Shown piece after piece: positions 46,444 to 53,943 of a stretch of DNA of 64,000 nucleotides. The translations under genes were made by a program, and so were the position numbers. Location of the stretch: contig CP047423.1 of NCBI GenBank assembly GCA_014058405.1, forward strand, positions 2,170,001 through 2,234,000, in the 5' to 3' direction. Source of the stretch: Candidatus Nitrospira kreftii. Its GTDB lineage: Bacteria > Nitrospirota > Nitrospiria > Nitrospirales > Nitrospiraceae. The notes beneath the pieces are model-generated. The model had not been told where the DNA came from. It ran no database searches and saw nothing but the letters and a program-made list of their open reading frames with translations. The stretch's first letter is position 1. Each line of letters starts with the position of its first letter.

Positions 46444-46983
46444 ATGACTAAACCGAAACATACACATGTTGATCCGAACAATGCTGACCACGTCATTCGG
46501 CAGGACTACGAAGGGGAAGACGTTCAGCAGGAAGGGGCTTTTCCTGCAGACACACTAGCCTCTGTCTCCACTGCTGATCCACAACCGTCTGACGCAACAC
46601 TGTACGGCGGCGATATCGACGCCGCCCAGCATCAGACAGATGCAGGCGAGGAAGCGGTGGGTGGTTCGAGCCCCACGCCCGATCAGGACGTGGTTCAAGA
46701 GTTAGGGGATGCCGTGGGGATCACATATGAGGACAATGAGCCTCTTCGGTTCGGCGATAAAGTGGCAGATCGCGATACCCAGCGATGGGAACTGAACGCT
46801 GCTTCTTCCGAAGGCTATCAAGAACGACTGCGCGAACTGTCAGGGAACGCCGATTCGCCTGCAGAGCAGGCTCCACAGAAGATCAAACAACCGACACGCG
46901 CACGAAAGGGCAGCAAAAGCGAATCGCCCGCAGGCCGTCGCACCGGATTCCGTGCCCGCAAGGCACCCAAGAACAAGCGCTGA
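46444..46983 (+). CDS. DUF6335-like acidic protein with basic tail
   Basis: 179 aa. The ATG at 46444 is preceded by AGGAGG (46428-46433); the longer frame from 46402 has none. The core ATLYGGDIDAAQHQTDAGEEAVGGS, PTPDQDVVQELGDAVGITYED and DTQRWELNAASSE is the pattern of DUF6335, a soluble family of unknown function common in cyanobacteria and Nitrospira. The C-terminal 40 residues are Arg/Lys-rich (RARKGSKSESPAGRRTGF...), giving a charge-split protein that could bind nucleic acid. The family name is recalled, not checked. Confidence 0.7.
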   Translation: MTKPKHTHVDPNNADHVIRQDYEGEDVQQEGAFPADTLASVSTADPQPSDATLYGGDIDAAQHQTDAGEEAVGGSSPTPDQDVVQELGDAVGITYEDNEPLRFGDKVADRDTQRWELNAASSEGYQERLRELSGNADSPAEQAPQKIKQPTRARKGSKSESPAGRRTGFRARKAPKNKR

Positions 46984-47037
46984 GAGTGGCCTGATTCACA
47001 TGCCGCGCCGGACGAATGGTTCATAACATTGGCGTTC

Positions 47038-47454
47038 TTATGTCGTTTCATTCGGCTGATGATTGTTGGTTCTGATCTCACGTTCTGCTTCCAGCCAATG
47101 CTCGAGATGACGGCCATGTTGACACCCACAGTCCAGATACAATAGAAACGCTCGTTCCGCGATGCGGCAGTGGATCAGTTCGTGCGATTCCTCCTCAGCA
47201 CCGGGCATGGTATCCGTCGCCTGTGACGAAGGCCTTTGAGATTCTGATACTGAGTCCGCTTCCCCAGGGATAGGTCGATCAATCTCCAGCTCGTCGGTCT
47301 CGGAGGTCGATTGATCACCCATATGAGAAGACGTGCGTGAGAGAGAAGTCGTATTAGGCTCGACCGATTTCTTACTGCTCACTTTTCTTGTCGCGTTGGT
47401 TGTGGCCGTATTCTTCTCCCTGCGTTTCGTCGATTGATTGCGCGCCGCTTTCAT
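47038..47454 (-). CDS. DUF2934 domain protein
   Basis: 138 aa. A long disordered, Ser/Thr/Glu-rich N-terminal part with a basic start (KAARNQSTKRREKNT) ends in the short domain RIAERAFLLYLDCGCQHGRHLEHWLEAEREI (about residues 95-125), which is the DUF2934 helix-loop-helix with its GRxxxHWLxAE signature. Strong ribosome binding site AAGGAGG, 11-12 bases before the ATG. The start overlaps the end of the next gene (47451-48188) by 4 bp, so the two are co-translated. Function unknown. Confidence 0.75.
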   Translation of the reverse strand: MKAARNQSTKRREKNTATTNATRKVSSKKSVEPNTTSLSRTSSHMGDQSTSETDELEIDRPIPGEADSVSESQRPSSQATDTMPGAEEESHELIHCRIAERAFLLYLDCGCQHGRHLEHWLEAEREIRTNNHQPNETT

Positions 47455-48188
47455 TTGTTGTCCGAACCTCCTTGCGCATTCGTGAGCTGCTTGATGGTTG
47501 TTGCCGTCCCCATGTCAGACGCTTCGACCCGGACATGATCGCCTTCCTTGAAGGTACATCCTCCGACGACGAAGCCTGATCCCCGAGCCACATCCTCATT
47601 CGCTCGAGGATCGGTCGATCCCATCTTCGTCTTCAACTCGGAAGGATCTGTTGAGGGAGGTGATGTCGCGTGTCGTGTGAGATCCTGTTGATCATCAGTG
47701 CGCGATGTCTTCCCGCTAGCGACGTGTTCGCCGGAAGATTTCTGATGCTCCATATATGGCGTTGGAGGAATCTCTGCGCGTTCCGTGACACCTTCTTGTC
47801 CCGAAGAGACCTTCCCGTGACCACCTGGCACACAAACCTTATTCGTGTCGGCAGTCACCCGAATCTGTATCTGCTGCCCACGGTCTCCGCTGATCGTATA
47901 GTTTTCATCGTGGATCTTTTTGATCGATCCGATGATGATCTCCGGGCCCCCAAGTATGACATTCGAAGAGCCGGCGTCTTTGACCCCTAATCCCTGCTGC
48001 CCACTTTGTTGGGTGGATTCACCACCCGCAACACCGACTTGGTCACGCTGTTCCAGTGCCGATACCGGATAATCCAAGCCAATGACTCCCCACATAGCGA
48101 TGTAAACCACGCAGACCACACGGAATAAACCGAACATCGGGTGGACATGATAGCGACGCGGTATTTGCAAGATTTTTGCGTTTCTCAT
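47451..48188 (-). CDS. exported protein of unknown function with split OB-like segments
   Basis: 245 aa with a strong ribosome binding site (AAGGAG). An N-terminal hydrophobic segment (about residues 18-42, FGLFRVVCVVYIAMWGVIGL) directs it to the envelope. The part IIGSIKKIHDENYTISGDRGQQIQIRVTADTNK and the C-terminal GDHVRVEASDMGTATTIKQL look like two halves of a small beta-barrel separated by a Ser/Pro/Thr-rich insert of about 80 residues. The same layout (secreted, hydrophilic spacer, beta-barrel) is seen in the protein at 61103-61618. No established family recognised. It is in an operon with the DUF2934 gene. Confidence 0.65.
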   Translation of the reverse strand: MRNAKILQIPRRYHVHPMFGLFRVVCVVYIAMWGVIGLDYPVSALEQRDQVGVAGGESTQQSGQQGLGVKDAGSSNVILGGPEIIIGSIKKIHDENYTISGDRGQQIQIRVTADTNKVCVPGGHGKVSSGQEGVTERAEIPPTPYMEHQKSSGEHVASGKTSRTDDQQDLTRHATSPPSTDPSELKTKMGSTDPRANEDVARGSGFVVGGCTFKEGDHVRVEASDMGTATTIKQLTNAQGGSDNK

Positions 48189-48609
48189 GGTGAACTCCTT
48201 ATAAAGCTTCGCTTATTATTATTCGGCCATTACGATTCGGCGATGTCGCCGCTGTGTTCATTCGCACACATATAGTTCTCGCAAAATGCGCGCCATACCT
48301 TGATCTCGCGCACGATTGACTTGGGCATGGGGCGTAAACTTTGGCAGAGCTTTCGTTAGGGGTCCGGCGTGAAGCATGCTGCTCGAGGCAAGACGGTTCC
48401 CACATTGTTCCGTAAATGAGAGACAACTCGTCTTCGTATGGAAGTTCTGTCCGCGCGACGCCTAGGATAGTGTGTGCAATCTGAGTCGCCTAGCCATTCA
48501 ATACATATCAATACATAGAAAGCATAAGACGGCAGACCTCAACGAGAGACCGCTCGCTTCCATGTTGATGCCGCAAGCTCAGAGCCCTCGGCCATCTACC
48601 CTCTCGCGA
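48189..48609. other. intergenic region without supported genes
   Basis: 421 bp. The left end carries the promoter and ribosome binding region of the exported-protein gene (minus strand). A 75-codon minus-strand ORF at 48199-48426 lacks a ribosome binding site and protein-like composition, and is not called. A direct ATCAATACAT-type repeat lies near 48497-48517. Nothing else seen. Confidence 0.5.
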
Positions 48610-49356
48610 CTAGACCGCCTCGTTCCCGTAGTGTGTGAAGAGCCGCACTTCATAGTCGGGGGTAATGAGTTGTGCTGGGTCATACGGCGGTGCCGATTGG
48701 ATAGCGTGCCGAGGCAGCGACATTGAGACGGATCGAGTGTCCCAATCGATCTGCCTGACCCGACCGGCCGGCACCAAGACCTTTTTCCCCGGCAACCAAT
48801 TTCTCGTGTCGACCTCGACATACCGTACGATCCAATCCTGATCGTCAAAGATCAGATCCTCGATATGACCGATTTCTCTGTCCGTCGCATGGACCCCGTA
48901 GCCGGTCACTTCCGCGCTGCTGCGAAGATGAGATTGCTCGGGGGATTTCGATACGAGGGGCTGCTCCATACTCATCATGGGCGTCTCAGGATAGGGCAAC
49001 GGGTTTCCCCATACCGTTTGGCCAGGTTGCCAATAGGGCGCCCAACCAAAATGCCTAAAATAGGCCTCTTCATGCCGGCGTGAGATGGGCTTCGCTTTGT
49101 CGATCGATGGAGCCTGTTCGATCTGGTCCTTTCGCAAGTTGATCCGCATAGAGGCATCACGATCATCAATGCCTTCGATCGCAATCGGCGCAACCAGGAC
49201 ATCGCGTCCCAGAAGCCACCCTCCGGTCCTCATAACCATGTAGCGAACCACCCAGGTTTGATCATCGAAATAGAACTCTTGCACGGTTCCCAGTTGACCG
49301 TCGTCGCCATGAAGAATCAATGTGAGAGTGTCTCGCACACGTCTGAATTGCTTCAT
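48610..49356 (-). CDS. cytoplasmic protein with two PRC-barrel domains
   Basis: 248 aa from the ATG at 49356 (a TTG at 49374 is an alternative). No signal peptide, unlike the two other PRC proteins nearby. The first PRC-barrel is at about residues 5-80 (TLTLILHGDDGQLGTVQEFYFDDQTWVVRYMVM) and the second at about 150-230 (VTGYGVHATDREIGHIEDLIFDDQDWIVRYVEVDTRNWLPGKKVLV). The duplicated FDDQ-W-VRY elements show internal duplication. The linker has FRHFGWAPYWQPGQ. PRC domains mediate protein or RNA interactions; function unknown. Confidence 0.8.
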   Translation of the reverse strand: MKQFRRVRDTLTLILHGDDGQLGTVQEFYFDDQTWVVRYMVMRTGGWLLGRDVLVAPIAIEGIDDRDASMRINLRKDQIEQAPSIDKAKPISRRHEEAYFRHFGWAPYWQPGQTVWGNPLPYPETPMMSMEQPLVSKSPEQSHLRSSAEVTGYGVHATDREIGHIEDLIFDDQDWIVRYVEVDTRNWLPGKKVLVPAGRVRQIDWDTRSVSMSLPRHAIQSAPPYDPAQLITPDYEVRLFTHYGNEAV

Positions 49357-49789
49357 GTTCTTATCTCGGCGCAATCTCCACTGGTGTATGAATGGAGTCG
49401 CTCATCCACAATCGCGACAGTGTCCTGACAGATAACGAATTTCGCAAGAGTCATACCAATGTGAGAATTGTTGGATACAGAAAACCACAAAGCGGGCACC
49501 AATGTTGCTGTTCACAACTTCATGCCCGTAGGAGATGCAAGATACTGTTGGGATGACTTGTTACACGTAAGGAATTATGGAAGCGGAACCTTACCGAGTA
49601 GGTTGTACGGGTCACAAGGTCTGACCATTTGTCACCCATCGGACACAATGTCTCACGGAAACACCGCAGGAAAGCGAGCTGGAAAAGAGCGAATCGAACA
49701 AGCAGGTCCCTGTCTCTGAATCAGAACGATGTATATCCTCATTGTCAAATACAGAACGACAGTGAAAAAAGCCAGATAGGAGGTTTCGG
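49357..49789. other. intergenic region without supported genes
   Basis: 433 bp between a minus-strand PRC gene and a plus-strand membrane protein gene. Short ORFs (for instance 49468-49719) have no ribosome binding site. The composition becomes visibly more AT-rich than in the genes to the left. It ends with AGGAGG (49780-49785), the ribosome binding site of the next gene. Confidence 0.5.
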
Positions 49790-49987
49790 ATGGTCACACT
49801 CCTCGCAGGCGTGGTCTTGTGTGGGCTGATCTTGCTTGGCTTGTATGCCTTCGGCTGGTTTAGTACGCCCTATTCGGATGCCTTCCGGTTTGTGTTGTAT
49901 CTGTTCCTTGTGCTGTCCGTCCTCATTATCGGCTTCGCAGTCTACGACCATCCGGTAGTGCATCATTTTGATTTAGGCCCTGATTGA
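49790..49987 (+). CDS. small two-helix membrane protein
   Basis: 65 aa with a strong ribosome binding site (AGGAGG at 49780-49785). Two hydrophobic helices (about residues 3-24 and 32-54), followed by a short His/Asp tail (VYDHPVVHHFDLGPD). No family recognised. It precedes a Lys-rich small gene by 32 bp. Confidence 0.7.
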   Translation: MVTLLAGVVLCGLILLGLYAFGWFSTPYSDAFRFVLYLFLVLSVLIIGFAVYDHPVVHHFDLGPD

Positions 49988-50019
49988 AAACCCGCCTCAT
50001 CTGTGCCATGCTTAGCGGT

Positions 50020-50256
50020 ATGCAAAAGAAGCCTAAGCGACCACGCGACCCTAACCAGCTCGGCAAGCTCATTGTAGACATCAGTGTAGGTGAAGCCGAC
50101 GACTCCAAAAACCTGCCAGATGAGAGCGGGAAAGATCCGGCTGCAGTCGCCCTTGGAAAGAAGGGCGGGAAAGCTCGGGCGGCCTCTCTGTCCAATAAAA
50201 GAAAGTCAGAGATTGCCAAGAAGGCGGCAATATCCAGGTGGGAAAAGCGAAAATAG
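50020..50256 (+). CDS. small basic protein, KGG-like
   Basis: 78 aa from the ATG at 50020; a TTG at 49984 and an ATG at 50008 are in frame upstream. The pattern RPRDPNQLGKLIVDISVGE, then ALGKKGGKARAASLSNKRKSEIAKKAAISRWEKRK, is that of a common family of small basic proteins found on chromosomes and mobile elements, often labelled histone-like or RNA-associated. The basic second half suggests nucleic acid binding. Function unproven. Ribosome binding site weak. Confidence 0.7.
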   Translation: MQKKPKRPRDPNQLGKLIVDISVGEADDSKNLPDESGKDPAAVALGKKGGKARAASLSNKRKSEIAKKAAISRWEKRK

Positions 50257-50270
50257 CCGCAAGCCATCCG

Positions 50271-50292
50271 TATAAAACTTATATAAAACTTA
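50271..50292. repeat. 11-bp tandem duplication
   Basis: Two adjacent perfect copies of TATAAAACTTA (50271-50281 and 50282-50292), in an AT-rich stretch upstream of the 171-aa gene at 50415. A 7-bp direct repeat GCGCGAA (50348-50354 and 50369-50375, 21 bp apart) lies closer to the gene and could be a binding site. Confidence 0.6.
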
Positions 50293-50414
50293 CAAGTAAT
50301 TGATTCGCAACGTAAAAGCTATGCCATTGCTTTAAGTGGACAGCTTTGCGCGAATTATGGTATTCTCAGCGCGAAAGTAATGATACTAGTGTGACCTACC
50401 CAAGGGAGGTTGGC

Positions 50415-50930
50415 ATGGAAGACAGATTGGCTGGAGCCATCGAGGTATTGCAGGAGAAGTTACAAGAACAAATCCGCTCCGTTCTTGAAACCAAAAAAAT
50501 GATCAACTCACTCCGACAAATGAATGGTGAAGCGCCACTCTTCAATGACGCTGATCTTCGACTCGAAGACAGCGGCCCATCAAGGCCGGATCAATATTAC
50601 GGCAAAGGTCCCGGTACTGCCTGCAGGGAATATCTGGAATGGAGAAAGCGAGCGTGCTCAGCAGATGAAATTTTAAAAGGTCTTAGTCAGGGCGGATTCG
50701 ATTTTAAAGCAGCTGGCTATGAAGATGAAGACAGTAGGCTTCGATCTCTTTCTATCTTACTGGCTAAAAATACGGCAATGTTTCATCGTCTTCCAAATGG
50801 AACGTTTGGGCTTATTGCATGGTATCCGGAGGTTGCAAAAAAGAAGGCGAAGGAAAAGCCTAATGAAGGAGATTCGAAAAAGAAAGGGGACAAGGAGGAG
50901 GAAGATACGAAAACGGAGGTTTCGGGTTAA
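50415..50930 (+). CDS. HARE-HTH-like winged-helix protein with charged tail
   Basis: 171 aa from the ATG at 50415, preceded by GGGAGGT (50404-50410). The N-terminal 45 residues form a coiled coil (AGAIEVLQEKLQEQIRSVL). Residues about 68-140 (YYGKGPGTACREYLEWRKRACSADEILKGLSQGGFDFKA... SILLAKNTAMFHRLPNGTFGLIAWYP) have the pattern of the HARE-HTH winged helix found in restriction enzymes and chromatin proteins. This assignment is by pattern only. The last 30 residues are almost all Lys, Glu and Asp. The codon use and base composition are more AT-rich than in the flanks, suggesting acquisition. Confidence 0.6.
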   Translation: MEDRLAGAIEVLQEKLQEQIRSVLETKKMINSLRQMNGEAPLFNDADLRLEDSGPSRPDQYYGKGPGTACREYLEWRKRACSADEILKGLSQGGFDFKAAGYEDEDSRLRSLSILLAKNTAMFHRLPNGTFGLIAWYPEVAKKKAKEKPNEGDSKKKGDKEEEDTKTEVSG

Positions 50931-50954
50931 ACTGAACTTATAAAGGAGGTCGCG

Positions 50955-51047
50955 ATGCGTGTATTGAAATTATTAAAGCATAGCCCCTGTTCTCCCGCTC
51001 ACCGAAGCAGGGGCCATGACGACAAGGGCCACCCCCCTACGCCCTGA
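50955..51047 (+). CDS. candidate 30-aa leader peptide
   Basis: ATG at 50955 follows AAAGGAGGT (50942-50950), a near-perfect complement of the 16S rRNA 3' end, with 4 bases of spacing. The 30 residues (MRVLKLLKHSPCSPAHRSRG...) end at TGA 51045-51047. The ORF covers hairpin 1 (50983-51014) and the left arm of hairpin 2 (51023-51069), and its stop lies in the loop of hairpin 2. Translation would therefore open both structures. This is a layout expected for an attenuator, though a plain small gene or spurious frame is possible. Confidence 0.4.
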   Translation: MRVLKLLKHSPCSPAHRSRGHDDKGHPPTP

Positions 51048-51069
51048 GAAGCAAAAGGGGTGGCCCTTG
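50983..51069 (+). terminator. two consecutive strong hairpins (terminator or attenuator)
   Basis: Hairpin 1: GCCCCTG (50983-50989) pairs with CAGGGGC (51008-51014). Hairpin 2: a perfect 13-bp stem, CAAGGGCCACCCC (51023-51035) with GGGGTGGCCCTTG (51057-51069), and a 21-base loop. No run of T follows, so it is not a classic intrinsic terminator. They lie after the HARE-HTH-like gene and 85 bp before the gene at 51154. Confidence 0.65.
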
Positions 51070-51153
51070 GTGGGCTCCAATGATTTTGGGTAGCTCAGGT
51101 ATTATCCTGCCTGATCTCCCCCGGTACTGTCAACATAAGGAATACTACTTTAA

Positions 51154-51441
51154 ATGGCCTCTGAGGAATGGCTTTCTATTGATTATAAGAACTGTAGCCC
51201 ACACGAATTATTAAGTCTGCTGAAACAGCTTGAAGGCGGGGATCATCCATCTATTCGAGCGTCGATCCAGAGGGAGCTTATTGATAGGCTAAAAGCCCTT
51301 GAAATGAGCGACCGGCAGATCGTTGACGTGCTATTGCAGGGAGTGGGATACAAAGCCAAACGCAATAAGATTGCCAAAGAATGGGCTCCCATCTTTGGCA
51401 TAACCGCAGAAGAGTTTAAGCGGATTGCATTTGGGAATTAA
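51154..51441 (+). CDS. hypothetical helical protein
   Basis: 95 aa with AAGGA about 12 bases before the ATG. The sequence is strongly helical (PHELLSLLKQLEGG, RASIQRELIDRLKAL) and ends KEWAPIFGITAEEFKRIAFGN, possibly a small DNA- or protein-binding fold. MSDRQIVDVLLQGVGYKAKRNKIAKE resembles an HTH-like turn. No family recognised. The base composition is AT-richer than flanking chromosome genes. A convergent 45-aa ORF overlaps its stop. Confidence 0.6.
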   Translation: MASEEWLSIDYKNCSPHELLSLLKQLEGGDHPSIRASIQRELIDRLKALEMSDRQIVDVLLQGVGYKAKRNKIAKEWAPIFGITAEEFKRIAFGN

Positions 51442-51575
51442 CTGGCCTTGCGTGTGAGGCGATCCAGGAGCGCTACCAAGCGCTTGGCTGGCTCTACAAC
51501 TATTTCCTGGTAATCCTTCCGCCTCTTTGCAGGCAGCTTCGCCGTAGGTCGCTTCCTGGAAATCAATGTCGGCAT
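51438..51575 (-). CDS. candidate 45-aa basic small protein
   Basis: Minus-strand frame of 45 codons from ATG 51575 to the stop at 51438, whose last bases overlap the stop of the plus-strand gene at 51441. The product is Lys/Arg-rich (MPTLISRKRPTAKLPAKRRK...) with a helical second half (VEPAKRLVALLDRLTRK). Codon third positions are mostly G or C, as expected for a gene here. No clear ribosome binding site. Candidate only. Confidence 0.35.
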   Translation of the reverse strand: MPTLISRKRPTAKLPAKRRKDYQEIVVEPAKRLVALLDRLTRKAS

Positions 51576-51657
51576 ACGAGCGCATAGTACACGACCTCTA
51601 GCAGGAGCAACAAGATAGTATTAATTCCTATCACACCTTCTAATTGAATATTATTAC

Positions 51658-51687
51658 TTGACAGTAAGCATAAAGATTCAGTATGAT
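51658..51687 (+). promoter_or_regulatory. sigma70-type promoter of the transposase gene
   Basis: TTGACA (51658-51663) and TATGAT (51682-51687) with an 18-bp spacer, a near-consensus promoter. The start site expected 6-8 bases beyond the -10 box falls at about 51694, on the second ATG of the transposase, so the transcript would be leaderless or nearly so. Confidence 0.6.
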
Positions 51688-52533
51688 ATGAGCATGAACA
51701 AATTGGATCATGCAAAGCGAGTCCAAATCATCAACCTTCTGGTTGAGGGTAACAGCATGCGGGCCACGGCTCGTATCGCTGATGTGGCCTTCAACACAGT
51801 GGCCAAGCTATTCATTGATACCGCTAGGATGTGTGCCGAATATCAGGATCAAACCTTCCGCAACCTGACATGCAAGAAATTGCAGCTGGACGAGATCTGG
51901 AGCTTTGTGTATGCCAAGGCGAAGAACGTTCCTGATGAGAAGCGTGGACAGGCTGGCGATGTGTGGACATGGGTTGCCATAGATGCAGACAGTAAGCTGG
52001 TCCCTTCGTGGAGGATTGGCAATCGTGATGCTGGCACCGCTTGTGAGTTCGTAGACGATCTAGCGGGTCGGTTGGCAAACCGAGTGCAGATCACAGCGGA
52101 CGGTCACAAGCCCTACCTTGTCGCCATTGAGGGAGCATTCGGCGCTGATGTGGATTTTGCCCAGCTCATCAAGCTCTATGGCGATACCGTGGAAGGTCAG
52201 AAGCGCTATAGTCCTGCTGCTTGTGTCGGGGCCAAGAAATCAGTAGTTACCGGCAATCCCGATATGTGCTGTGTGAGTACGTCCTACGTTGAGCGTCAGA
52301 ACCTAACCATGCGGATGAGCATTCGAAGGTTCACCAGGCTCACCAATGCCTTCAGTAAGAAGATCGAGAATCACGCTCTCTCTGTGGCCTTGCACTATAT
52401 GCACTATAACTTTTGCCGGATTCACAAGACGCTTCGGGTTACTCCTGCTATGGCTGCTGGTGTCTCCGATCATGTATGGACGATTAACGAGATCGTTGCT
52501 CTCGTCGAACAAGCTGAGGCGATTTCAAAATGA
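51688..52533 (+). CDS. IS1-family-like DDE transposase
   Basis: 281 aa from the ATG at 51688; the ATG at 51694 is equally likely. An N-terminal HTH (RVQIINLLVEGNSMRATARIADVAFNTVAKLF) precedes a catalytic core with D68 in LDEIWSFVY, D138 in ITADGHKPY and E202 in SYVERQNLTMRM, the DDE triad of transposases of the IS1 type. The C-terminal ALHYMHYNFCRIHKTLRVTPAMAAG is typical. I looked for terminal inverted repeats upstream and downstream and found no convincing pair, so the element ends are unknown. Composition is AT-richer than the host genes to the right. Confidence 0.88.
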   Translation: MSMNKLDHAKRVQIINLLVEGNSMRATARIADVAFNTVAKLFIDTARMCAEYQDQTFRNLTCKKLQLDEIWSFVYAKAKNVPDEKRGQAGDVWTWVAIDADSKLVPSWRIGNRDAGTACEFVDDLAGRLANRVQITADGHKPYLVAIEGAFGADVDFAQLIKLYGDTVEGQKRYSPAACVGAKKSVVTGNPDMCCVSTSYVERQNLTMRMSIRRFTRLTNAFSKKIENHALSVALHYMHYNFCRIHKTLRVTPAMAAGVSDHVWTINEIVALVEQAEAISK

Positions 52534-52612
52534 TGCACTACCGACCATCCATATGAGGGCTATGATCCGACCGCGAAGGTGCCGTGACGCGCTAGCCTAG
52601 AACACTCAGTTC

Positions 52613-53668
52613 TTGGTCAATCCCAAGCGCAAAAGAAAGGGGAAGATCCTGAGAGTTCACGATCACCGAACGAGCAAGTCTGACGTCGTCGTGGTAACCG
52701 GTGCCTCGGCCGGCATCGGCAGAGCGATCGCGAGAGAGTTCGGCGCGCATGGCGCATCCGTCGTCCTGCTGGCTCGCAGCCGGGATGGCCTTGAAGGAGC
52801 GAGACAGGATGTGGAACACCTCGGAGGCCGAGCGTTGGCCATCGAGACAGACGTCTCCGATGACCGACAGGTTGAGGCGGCAGCCGATCAAGCAGAACGC
52901 GAATTCGGCCCCATCGATCTATGGATCAACAATGCCATGGTTTCCGTCTTGTCTCCTGCTCTTCAGATGACGGCAGCAGAGTACCGGCGAGTGACGGAGG
53001 TCACGTACCTCGGTTATGTCCACGGCACCTTGTCGGCGTTGCGCCGGATGGTGCCGCGAGACCACGGTGTCATCCTGCAAATCGGCTCTGCCCTTGCGTA
53101 TCGCTCCATCCCGCTTCAATCCGCCTATTGCGGCGCCAAACATGCGATTCAGGGGTTCACGGAATCGTTACGTTCGGAACTGATTCATGACGGAAGTCGT
53201 GTTCGTCTCACAATCGTTCAATTGCCGGCGGTCAACACGCCGCAATTCTCATGGATAAAGACCCGCATGCCGCGTCACCCGCAACCGGTGCCGCCGATTT
53301 TTCAACCGGAAGTGATCGCCCGGTCCGTGTACTGGGTCGCTCATCACCCTCGGCGCGAGTTCACCATCGGCCTGTCCGCGGTGCAAGCCATCCTCGGTGA
53401 TAAGTTCGTGCCCGGCCTGTTGGATCACTACCTAGCTGCGGTCGGGTACGAGGGGCAACAAACACAGGAACTCGTGGATATCAATCGTCCCAACAATCTT
53501 TATGACCCCTTGCCCGGAGATTACGGCGCAAGAGGACAATTTGGTAACCGTGCCGCCGCGTATAGTGTGCAGGCATGGGCCAATCGTCACCGGCGTTGGT
53601 TGGTATTTGCTGGAGTGAGCCTTGCGGTCCTAACGAAGTTCTTCCTGAAATCCAGAAGCTCACATTAA
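52613..53668 (+). CDS. short-chain dehydrogenase/reductase with C-terminal membrane helix
   Basis: 351 aa if the TTG at 52613 is the start; no ATG or ribosome binding site lies near it, and the gene may have lost its original start when the adjacent mobile patch arrived. The Rossmann motif TGASAGIG (about residues 29-36), WINNAMV (instead of NNAG), and the catalytic S159, Y172 and K176 are in place (GSALAYRSIPLQSAYCGAKH). After residue 240 the C-terminal part is longer than in most SDRs and ends with a hydrophobic segment and basic tail (LVFAGVSLAVLTKFFLKSR), a likely membrane anchor. Substrate unknown. Confidence 0.8.
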   Translation: MVNPKRKRKGKILRVHDHRTSKSDVVVVTGASAGIGRAIAREFGAHGASVVLLARSRDGLEGARQDVEHLGGRALAIETDVSDDRQVEAAADQAEREFGPIDLWINNAMVSVLSPALQMTAAEYRRVTEVTYLGYVHGTLSALRRMVPRDHGVILQIGSALAYRSIPLQSAYCGAKHAIQGFTESLRSELIHDGSRVRLTIVQLPAVNTPQFSWIKTRMPRHPQPVPPIFQPEVIARSVYWVAHHPRREFTIGLSAVQAILGDKFVPGLLDHYLAAVGYEGQQTQELVDINRPNNLYDPLPGDYGARGQFGNRAAAYSVQAWANRHRRWLVFAGVSLAVLTKFFLKSRSSH

Positions 53669-53773
53669 CGGAAGCAGTCTTTCCATCAGTTCTCCTGTGC
53701 TTTCCTCAGACCAAACGTTGCCGGACTGCCTCGACCCCAACATGCACGTCTCATTGAAGGAGGCCACACCATC

Positions 53774-53926
53774 TTGTCCGGAACACGACAATCTGTCCCA
53801 CTCGGCATCTACGGTGCTCTCTTAAATCATATTACCCCATCCGAAACTATACCGGTCGATACGGAATCGACGAGTGTGCAAACACGATCGATCGGCCCGA
53901 GCTTTGCAAGCAAGATAATTGTTTGA
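53774..53926 (+). CDS. weak candidate 50-aa ORF
   Basis: A TTG-started frame of 50 codons in the gap between the SDR and HAD genes, behind a strong AAGGAGG (53757-53763) at 10-base spacing. The product (SGTRQSVPLGIYGALLNHITP... FASKIIV) has no recognisable features. A ribosome binding site this strong without a standard start codon nearby is unusual, so either a small protein with a rare start or a chance match is possible. Confidence 0.25.
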   Translation: MSGTRQSVPLGIYGALLNHITPSETIPVDTESTSVQTRSIGPSFASKIIV

Positions 53927-53943
53927 TTACCGAAGGAGCCGTG

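Noticed and set aside
46655-46690. GGTTCGAGCCCCAC, possible tRNA T-arm
   Set aside because: It is coding sequence of the DUF6335-like gene (the GGSSPTP stretch), and no cloverleaf could be built.
51600-52600. Terminal inverted repeats around the transposase
   Set aside because: A candidate right end (GATGCACTACC after the stop) has no matching left end in the sequence before 51658, so no element borders are claimed.
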